Assembly: GCF_947500985.1 (NCBI RefSeq)
Contig: NZ_CANMTX010000002.1
Location: forward strand, 124,001 to 188,000
Source: an uncultured Maribacter sp.
Lineage (GTDB): Bacteria > Bacteroidota > Bacteroidia > Flavobacteriales > Flavobacteriaceae
DNA length: 64,000 bases
Direction of reading: 5' to 3'
A program made the translations under genes and the position numbers. Within the stretch, counting starts at the first letter, position 1, and every line of letters begins with the position of its first letter. Under the pieces are notes generated by a model. The model had not been told where the DNA came from. It did not search any database and saw only the letters and a list, made by a program, of their open reading frames with translations. Below, in pieces: positions 61,301-64,000 of the stretch.

Positions 61301-64000
61301 CGGCAACTGCTGGCGCAGGTACAGGTACCGCACCATATTTATACAGTATTGATAATGTTATTTTCCAAGCACAGAATACATTTAATGTTTCAGACACAGG
61401 AAGTGCACAAACTATAGATGTATATGTAAAAGATGCCAAAGGTTGTACTACGTTTGATACGGTTACAATTCAACCTATTAACACGTTCACAGCTTCTATT
61501 GCTCAAGATGTAGCTATTAATTGTGCTGTTGATGAAACAATAACAATCACCGTTACCGATAATGGCTTGGCACATAACTATGGTTATGAGTTGTTACCAA
61601 TTGGTAATGCAACAGGTACATTGATCAGTACTACAGCAACTTCTGCAACGTACGATTTAAACACTGTTGGTTCTTATGTATTTAGAGTTACAGATTTAGA
61701 TACGGGTTGTTATGTAAATACAGCTAGTTATACTGTTTCACCGTTCGATTTTATTACTGCAACAGCTACTCCGATATCTGCAGTTACATGTTTTGGAGAT
61801 GCTAACGGTAGCTTAGAAATTGATATTGATGGCTATATGGGTAATTACACTTATGAAGTGTTCAATGCTGCAGGTACATCTGTAATTTCTGCTACAGCAT
61901 CAGATACTAGTGTTAACCCAAGAACAATAACAGGATTATCTGGCGGTAGCTACTATGTTACCATTACAGAAACCGATATTCCGTTATGTTCGGAAGACAC
62001 GAATATGGTGACTATTATATCTCCAGATATAGCGTTAAGCGGAACTGTTACTCCTTTGGCTGAAGCAACTTGTACTGATGACCAAGGTGTAATAAGAGTT
62101 GAGGTTGAAGGCGGATATAGGCTTTATGATATTGTATTAACAAACACGACAACTGGTGATGTGTTTACAATGGATGATGTTAATGAAGGAATATTTACTG
62201 ACTTAGCTTCAGGCGCTTACACCATAAGTATTACCGATGATGCCGGATGTGTAGTAAACTATACAGAAACATTGGCAGCAGCGACACAAATAGTGGCAAA
62301 TGCAACCCCGCTTGTAACAGACTTAGCATGTTACGGTGATACAGGAGCCGTAGTTACAGCAAATGTAACAGGTGGCGGTAGCGGTACGTATAGCTATCAG
62401 TTGAACTATTATGATGCAACTGGTACTACGATTACAACTACAACGGGAGCACAATCGAATCCTAATTTCAATGATTTAGGTGCAGGTTTCTATAGTATTA
62501 CTGTAGTTGATGGATGGAACTGTGATACCACAACTAATATAGTTGAGGTTAGAGAGCCTACTGAAGTACAGGCTAGCTTAATTAGAACAGACGCATTAAC
62601 TTGCGCAGAAGGCGCAGAATTTGAACTTACCGCGTCAGGTGGTAGTGGTACATATGAGTATAGTGTTGACAACATCAACTTCTTACCAATGACCAGCAAC
62701 CCAATTGGTTTACCTGAAACTGGTGAGTATGGAGCAGGTAGATACCAATTCTATGTTCGTGATGCGGTAAATGGTTGTGAGTCTGCAATTTCGAATGCAA
62801 TTACTGAAAGTGAGATACCGCCATTATTGTTATTTGTTGATGAAACTGCTGCAGTACTGAATTGTACTGGCGAAAGCACGGCAATTATTTATGCAACTGC
62901 TGATGGGGGATTAGGAAACTACCAATATGAATTGTTTACCGATAGTTCTTTAAGCGTAGCTTCTAGAATTGCTGGTCCACAATCTCAAGGCGTGTTTAGA
63001 GATTTAGGTGCAGGTACGTATTATGTAACTGTAATTAGTGATGATTGTGAAACAACACCAGAAACTGTTGTTATTGTTGAACCAACACCATTGACTTTCA
63101 CAGAACATGTAATAGATATTACATGTTCTGGTGAAAATGATGGCGAGATTACGGTTACACTTTCAGGTGGAGCTGGTGGTTATCAATATGCGATTTCTCC
63201 GAACTTGAATCAATTTTATTCTGATGGTACATTTACCGAATTGACTCCAGGAGAGTATACAATCATTGCACAAGACCAAAATGGTTGTTTCGAATTCTTG
63301 ACATATACTATTTCAGAGCCGTCAAGTTTAGAAGTAACTGCAGAGACAACACCAGAAATTTGTGTTGATAGTCAAGATGGTTCTATCATCCTTGAAATAA
63401 CAGGTGGTACGGCACCATATAGCACGGCACTGAATTCTAATGACGATGTAGACTTTGTATTGAACAGAACAGAATTCTATGACATGGCTGCAGGTAATTA
63501 CCTAATCGTAATTAAAGATGCCAATGGTTGTGATACTAACGTAGTAGTTGATATTGAAACAGGTGTAAACTTAAATGCTACCGTAGTACCAGTTTATGAA
63601 TGTTCAAGTGATACACCAGACAATTTTGTGAATATCACTTTAGAAGATGATAGTGTAATCGGCGATGTGCTTTATGCGATAGATTCTATTGATCCAGCTG
63701 CTTTTCAGTTGAACCCTGATTTTAGAAACTCGGCAATAGGCAACCATTTTATTACCATTGCACACTCTAACGGTTGTTTACAAACAATTGACTTTGTAAT
63801 AGAAGCATTTGAACCATTGACACTTGTTTTAGAGCAAAATAACATAAATGAAATAACTGCTGTTGTAGAAGGTGGTCGTGAAGGCTATACTTACTACTTC
63901 GATGGTTTTGACAATGGTGATAATAATATATTCTATGTTACAAGAACAGACACCTACGAAGTGCGTGTTGTTGATGAGAACGGATGTTCTACGATTGCTA
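46333..64000 (+). CDS. giant SprB-like surface adhesin (incomplete at the 3' end)
   Basis: An uninterrupted reading frame of at least 5,889 codons that runs off the window. Starts at 46285, 46303, 46333 and 46381 are all in frame. 46333 is chosen because its distance from the shared promoter element (142 bp) matches that of the SprC-like gene (144 bp). A signal peptide (GKHYSKCLFFILFLALGLQTAVSQ) is followed by an N-terminal region (to about residue 400) and a DUF11-like domain (about 406-560; VLEKRVQTPGG...GQTLDYVLTFENIG). SprB repeats (CFGxxDG... to ...DxNGC) run from about 48.76 kb to the end, about 87 residues each with two cysteines. By family knowledge SprB is a motile cell-surface adhesin secreted by T9SS and driven by the gliding motor. 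The C-terminal sorting domain and a following sprF would lie downstream. It could be a paralogue rather than the SprB orthologue. Confidence 0.92.
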   Translation, partial: MTRLTQFLDFTKHISLMGKHYSKCLFFILFLALGLQTAVSQVKNDFDVRYEADIRGELTFIANNIVNRQVAERTERQWVFRNGRWRRENVTIPAVSPNEPLNDTGSSSDFNDNYDMQYIDVDSDSSTFSSSSANLEIPDVDCSLVRYAGLYWSAVYVNSDRSNIDDIKFRTPGGAYQDITADEIIFDGDGDVDFGYYSPYAAYKDVTSIVSGLANPNGDYFVANVRASTGNNISGGISGGWKMVIVYENPNLPGDKFITTFDGYAGVKSGESIDIPVNGFTTLPAPFPVYANMGVGALEGDNRITGDALAINANGSFTTLSNGENPDNNFFNSSITQFDNQYTNRNPNSINTLGWDVDLFEIPNGGASNTIIPNGANSAILRASSSQDKYDIFFTSFDVDIIAPNIVLEKRVQTPGGVDITGQGVNLGQTLDYVLTFENIGNDDGVNYTIRDVLPVNVSPPDGRSFFNDTDFTFPAQICTGTPRTCYEITYTYDPATREIVFNIPDVYVEDEDGEYSIIFRVQVAENCFDFIDACSDLIENLAYSSYRGENNSAQVTDDPSVTDFNTCGFVIPGATNFLLDDLSDCNFERTIELCGASAILNAGDGFDSYVWYRDTNSNGEIDATDIEINDGDPDNDASTQVVTLVGQYIVDKIVADPCKGFKEIITVEPFGSGNLPNPVTEYFNEVNGDTDPSNDIPGEIVFCSDDSSFLPKIFLCGINDSQPLAVNIVDAQSVSWERLVEGSCGVDVGEDCANRALTCTWTEVGTGSNYLLNAPGEYRLSVIYQNGCTSRFFFKGFQNNLDIKFNNRDIVCDTDGNITITNLGSGYGYQLVDNDTNATIVPFSANNGPSFDFASGENGSYRVEVTQLDTNGDPIQDACIFTTPVIGIRERAITYDVSVTPETCFNLGTVTLQITDADPPYAFELRRDDGTNSGLGTLIDSQNGHADNNYSFTDVSAGDYIAYISTDDGCSYSEEVTVLDENDLELTASVDQHITCEDGVISMDADGGNPDYSYVVWSYVDEGGTTVTSYADFADIPATNFQTETTFNVSGAGDYIFLVLDRTGCYVESNTVTIEYHPTADFDPTTVTDVLCFGETTGRIQYNITNTNGYTLDFALFDDTDQPLANNSTGSFPNLAEGDYSVTITQTRGTATCISEETFTINAPTAAISGDAVLVQDYTCLQEGIIEAQNVAGGTARYSYSIDGINFIPDTTANANRFENLTDGTYTITIRDASNCTFVTNQIVIDRPNPPTDLTIVESQITCPTGTSNLTLNAINGAAPYVYTITTPSALSPTSTSGNEAVFEGLAPDTYTVRVTDADGCFYEENYTINAINPISASGQTTQPISCFGAADGVIRFNVNFQSGQNFTYAITGPTGVVRTGGTEALIDNIDNLAVGVYTIEIVDTDTNCTYTATHELEGPASALTISSLIETQPSCTSAGSVSVLVTGGWGSYVYELNNPDATVFGSNTTGAFNGLSQSGTYNGTITDANNCSIPFTFDLDPATAPVLMITPNQDCFDDAVLLTLTANVSSGGDGTFEYSLNGGAFSSTSVFPGLSAGTYTIDVRDGNNCTGTESITVNPALTVNASASDITACGTDTDITIVGAGGDGNYVYAAVADGVTPTAGDFDASNTVTVTGAGDYDVYIRDNSGNANFCESNFDITIDQDDPLALTISNTDILCSGENQATLTIVASGGEAPYTYSINNGANYQTLNTFNNLGAGSYNIRVRDVNNCDVSQAYTISEPFTLSASAAVTQLVECNPTDGAEVRVTNAQGGTSPYTYSFDGGSTYGTNAIGFLLAGTHTIYIQDANDCTFPMSVTINQAPTPPNVVLTPEVDYSCDGTGIVTITPDNPNLDYTYNLNGTVNTPADSNVFTNVPVGTHTITVDYISSTPPARSELMREDFGTGPNVSIPQIDTTYYCYESQDASLGTCSDTNLNINDLQYSVTSRIVAPFGTWVSPVDNSGNPNGRYLAVNVGDPGVNTIVYSKTNIEIIPNRDVEVDLDVINLVRQGSGLIRPNILVEIVDPLGNIIDSGTTGLIDENTGVNDWRNINIPPLNPGANSTIDIVIRTIATGTNGNDVAIDNIKAFQSPEQCSQTVSIDVTVDAGNAFEAAVLSSKDLDCNADNSGSITFEVANYGASGFEYSLDNFTSILGSTTVSPQTISGLAAGSYRVYVREAGSTLPGCITFFDETIEEPTLVVADADLTQDFTCNNGGAEITGSATGGTPGYTYQLEEDILGIVTAYQTNTIFNGLPAGTYYVRARDANGCIDVSDTPIVVIAPETPIFTLQETTCYSGSNDATIVVEVTAGNGDYQFRINGGSYVTPAPIDATTYTFTGLSNGTYTIEVTDAFGCDAAAQTITIEQQVTVSASASTITACGTDSEINITAAGGDGNYVYAVVADGATPSAGDYAATNPVTVTGAGDYDVYVLDNNGGVDACPAMYDINIAQDAPVAATLTVVDVTCFGGNNGSISLAPSGGEAPYTYSVDGGTTFGSVSLFNNLTAGTYDVRVRDVNDCEVTLSVDVDEVPEIVAESLQTEDYTCNQLAEITVGSITPTTGGSGSYQYSLNGGTWTAATAGGTVFTGLSDGTFTVQVRDANNIACVISLPNIIIAPLPTAPLLSSSVDYSCDGTGIITILPNDASYAYSIDGNTPQIGNNVFNNVLVGQHTVTVDYGSDCITDIIVDVQDGNAFEAAILSYEDLDCNADGSGTITFEVENFGAGGYEYSYDSAFVTIEGSDTAATHQITGLAAGTYTIYVRDVDNPITGCTEMLTQTINEPAVLAVSNTPTQPTCIDDGAVDITVTGGTAAYSYVIQLPDASLTPAQNTGIFTGLDQIGLHTITVTDANGCTDTDTFTLTAPVAPVASILPSSDVCFDSSVAGSATIEVGATGGVAPYTYRLGTGTFVTDNTFASLTPGSYTFEIRDANGCTDTVVFDIEPQLTATLTLNKDLDCTISPEATMNLVTNGGYAPYTYELDVNGGGYAAFTGTFPYSTSIVGTYRFRVTDDQGCTAVSNLVTVTATVNPIATETITNPTCFGDTNGIVEINVDPNFGSSPYEISFEGSAFTSQRVYTGLVAGTYNYIVRDSKECIYNGSATVVDPVLFDANVVATDVSCGPSGDIPGSIEITITSGGEPNFTYTLYDNLNNLAATTSPNPVVNTTATVVDFDGLAFGDYYVRVLDANGCEYYENPVRVLSSPYLSVDPVLLPVSCITGGTAELTASGGSGNYDFTIYGAGTPPDAEAAGATADEEVATYNGLNPGSSYVFQVIDATTGCSSFVEVDIPNLSTIDVVPTPTVTDVACFGDTNGSIAFQFEGYDTSVTTINYELRESISNTPLGGTYSGSVTGPNGPGPTATETISNIPPGDYVLFFQEAATPECTNTFEFRILEPNPVTLTLADQNNGYCSEDANVTVIAGGGNGSYTYAYVPDGVSPVAGDYGTNNYAELDPSTNTEWDIYVMDGNGCSTALPLDVTIADDPTPAISGLVINQCTADEGDFIIEITLDGEGSQPYTLSLNSGSYQSSTLTTAGTTHQFTDLSSGNYTVQVRDFNGCGNTTNIEIFTPVSISAEVVAQPSCAEGDGEILIKGFGGSTNYEYELFEGGVSVTGTPESLPNFTGLDSGTYTAFVYDTTLGGCSAQTTIELELATPVLFTTVMTDVTCFGDSDGTIVATLDASMDNPVYEYQLYIRTAPSTLTPVGTSQTTGTFTNLSSEDYVVGVTSGRGCELEVDSPVGTPLQITNVTADVVEFGCTVGNNSNNATVTVDTAAITGGSNTYVTYEFIDSSSAVVQSGTSNVLTVTDRTGETYTINVYDDNGCSGSTTATVLPYDELIGATANVTTTVTCAPGSDGVITVTATSSASDATKYEYSIDNGTTYVPTNVFGGLSAGNYNFLIRHTDTDCIITASAIIEEPNTFTIDVVKTSDVICFGTDTGEVTFELVDATYNTGFDWEIFRTDDTSVVSGSEAANGPTPIINLGVGEYYVSISQTDNPYCTDVEFFNIAGPDADITGNTVVTDITCVPGNDGSITITDVVGGWSGYTYFVDTVAPTLPTDFVADAAFTGLGAGTYQAWVRDAEGCERLIQDNIVLDVPELIDADLLVTQENCTNLQGEVTVSNVIGGQGSNYTYQLVMDGSNFRAPQNTLVFSGLGAGEYEVIVSDQWGCTFTTDPVELYEQLSATTSVDKAIDCTSIPGGTITINVTGGSTNLEFIMTPPAGAAVTQLNDPTFTGLVDAGTYSFLVRDLDTTNPVCEYPVTQELALAIQPVFTDSHIDITCFGSNDGSITLTQVENGVNPLTFTISPVAGTFNPSNNTFEGLPPNTYVVTATGTNGCSTVSGNIVIDEPALISNINTSVVEFGCTVGNNPNNATITVDEAAITGGSGNYVIYEFVDSSSAVVQSGASNVLIVTNSAGDTYTINVYDDKGCAGSTTETILPFDEITDAIADVTNTVTCAPGNDGELTITVTSTLSDATKFEYSIDNGVNYQSMNVFGGLSAGSYTILTRHLDTGCIVSATQTIDEPNTFTIDIVKTSDVICFGTDTGAVNFELVDATYPGGFTWTIYDTEGTLANTGDDTIVISGTEATTNGPTADISLEAGSYYVSITQDNNPFCTNTEAFTINGPTADISGDTVVTEITCNPGDDGSITIIDVVGGWGGYTYYVGVGVPATVDFVAGATFDSLTAGTYQAWARDAEGCERLIQDNIVLDVPDPIAAILEVNIENCTNLQGEIEVSMPTGGQGSNYTYQLRLNGTDFRAPQNTRVFSGLGAGSYEVLITDQWGCDFTTLAEVLYEQMDVSTIVDKSIDCSSVPGGEITVNVTGGSTNLEFVMTPPTGAAVTQTNDPIFTGLVIEGTYTFLVRDLDTTNPVCERIVTQTLDAPVDPVLLDATIVNVSCFGGSDGSISANIDPATNTNPEYQYELYDIADLVIPIATQTNPLFTGLPEGDYQVRVISSRGCEDIKNETITEPLELTVSAVATAFNCSADNSVNTATITATAGAGTGTAPYLYSIDNVIFQAQNTFNVSDTGSAQTIDVYVKDAKGCTTFDTVTIQPINTFTASIAQDVAINCAVDETITITVTDNGLAHNYGYELLPIGNATGTLISTTATSATYDLNTVGSYVFRVTDLDTGCYVNTASYTVSPFDFITATATPISAVTCFGDANGSLEIDIDGYMGNYTYEVFNAAGTSVISATASDTSVNPRTITGLSGGSYYVTITETDIPLCSEDTNMVTIISPDIALSGTVTPLAEATCTDDQGVIRVEVEGGYRLYDIVLTNTTTGDVFTMDDVNEGIFTDLASGAYTISITDDAGCVVNYTETLAAATQIVANATPLVTDLACYGDTGAVVTANVTGGGSGTYSYQLNYYDATGTTITTTTGAQSNPNFNDLGAGFYSITVVDGWNCDTTTNIVEVREPTEVQASLIRTDALTCAEGAEFELTASGGSGTYEYSVDNINFLPMTSNPIGLPETGEYGAGRYQFYVRDAVNGCESAISNAITESEIPPLLLFVDETAAVLNCTGESTAIIYATADGGLGNYQYELFTDSSLSVASRIAGPQSQGVFRDLGAGTYYVTVISDDCETTPETVVIVEPTPLTFTEHVIDITCSGENDGEITVTLSGGAGGYQYAISPNLNQFYSDGTFTELTPGEYTIIAQDQNGCFEFLTYTISEPSSLEVTAETTPEICVDSQDGSIILEITGGTAPYSTALNSNDDVDFVLNRTEFYDMAAGNYLIVIKDANGCDTNVVVDIETGVNLNATVVPVYECSSDTPDNFVNITLEDDSVIGDVLYAIDSIDPAAFQLNPDFRNSAIGNHFITIAHSNGCLQTIDFVIEAFEPLTLVLEQNNINEITAVVEGGREGYTYYFDGFDNGDNNIFYVTRTDTYEVRVVDENGCSTIA
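51112..54400 (+). repeat. first pair of seven-repeat super-units in the adhesin
   Basis: Two blocks start with the same SprB repeat variant: ACGTD at 51112 and at 53464, with DGNYVYA-VADG-TP-AGD following in both. They continue with the same repeat order (DYSCDGTGI..., then GNAFEAA...DLDCNAD). The period is 2,352 bp, or 1,746 bp once the 606-bp extra segment in the first copy is removed. Confidence 0.75.
51997..52610 (+). other. extra domain of about 200 residues inserted in one SprB repeat
   Basis: Between TVDY and the next repeat start, copy 1 carries a segment opening with MREDFGTGPNVSIPQ and ending near AIDNIKAFQSPEQC, which the paralogous copy at 54.35 kb lacks. The FGTG opening and the D-I-x-N-I-x-x-F ending resemble jelly-roll, carbohydrate-binding-like domains of secreted Bacteroidota proteins. 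Ligand unknown. Confidence 0.65.
57541..63090 (+). repeat. tandem super-units of seven SprB repeats (period about 1.84 kb)
   Basis: Equivalent repeat-4 cysteine codons fall at 56548, 58387, 60235 and 62071, that is 1,839, 1,848 and 1,836 bp apart. Units at 57.54-59.36 and 59.36-61.2 kb are close (EFGCTVGNN, VKTSDVICFGTDTG, RDAEGCERLIQDNIVLDVP and TGGSTNLEF in both). The next unit and the one before are more diverged but keep the same order of seven repeats. Confidence 0.8.

Larger units (their letters stand above)
48760..64000 (+). repeat. tandem SprB repeat array
   Basis: Roughly 58 repeats by mean spacing of about 87 codons. Each starts with a strand ending in Cys (ITCFG, VTCFG, IDCTS, ENCTN), has a G-G-x-x-x-Y-x-Y core, a GLxAGTY turn, and ends in VRDxxGC. 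The repeats are diverged in sequence but keep both cysteines in nearly every copy. Confidence 0.88.

Noticed and set aside
47898-63000. Many minus-strand open frames of 60-230 codons inside the giant adhesin
   Set aside because: They lie antisense to a continuous, repeat-structured reading frame, have low-complexity Ser/Thr/Ile-rich translations and no family features; they are shadows of the repeats.
48760-64000. CRISPR or satellite-type DNA repeat
   Set aside because: The periodicity is at the protein level with diverged DNA; no short identical repeats with unique spacers.

Overview
The window looks like chromosomal DNA from a gliding, probably marine member of the Flavobacteriia (Bacteroidota). 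Supporting signs are the low GC content, TAnnTTTG-type promoter -7 elements, many secreted or lipoprotein hydrolases, a DUF4175 protein, a PorP/SprF-family protein, a type B type IX secretion (T9SS) C-terminal domain and SprB repeats. I saw no transposase, integrase, phage gene, CRISPR array or tRNA. The species cannot be named from the sequence alone.

Layout. 0-9.5 kb: a stand-alone response regulator, a metallo-beta-lactamase-fold hydrolase, then a run of exported peptidases (S8 lipoprotein, M1, S41, S10), with rnpA overlapping the S41 gene. 9.5-13.6 kb: an NlpC/P60 lipoprotein, an m5C DNA methyltransferase followed by a small protein that may have a nuclease-like fold, a GNAT acetyltransferase and rpiB. 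14.2-18.4 kb: rnr, a DUF2807 protein, a LysE-type exporter and an OmpH/Skp-like lipoprotein. 18.7-25.4 kb: a leftward block of a methyltransferase, mnmG, ybeY and a large DUF4175 membrane protein with a collagen-like segment. Two perfect parS-type palindromes flank mnmG, so the window may lie in the origin-proximal part of the chromosome. 25.5-38.1 kb: housekeeping genes (gltX, rlmF, katG, glnS) plus ACT, PepSY, M14 carboxypeptidase, VOC and SPFH genes, with clear hairpin terminators between convergent units.

38.2-64 kb is the gliding/T9SS region: a secreted Ig-like protein with a type B sorting domain (SprC-like), a PorP/SprF barrel protein carrying two SPOR-like repeats (SprD-like), a 3.5-kb stretch of small unrelated genes, and then a giant SprB-like adhesin. 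The adhesin is open from about 46.3 kb past the window end (at least 5,889 codons). It is built of roughly 58 SprB repeats arranged in higher-order blocks of seven. As I recall, Flavobacterium johnsoniae has the order sprC-sprD-sprB-sprF, so this locus resembles that operon with an insertion between the second and third genes.

The least expected observation is a regulatory one. The upstream regions of the SprC-like gene and of the giant adhesin share a 32-bp element (27/32 identical) containing two CACAACA-type direct repeats 21 bp apart, and a -7-like box at the same distance downstream. A third copy of the 21-bp-spaced repeat lies in the rpiB/rnr intergenic region. This suggests a common transcription factor that keeps the split adhesin locus co-regulated.
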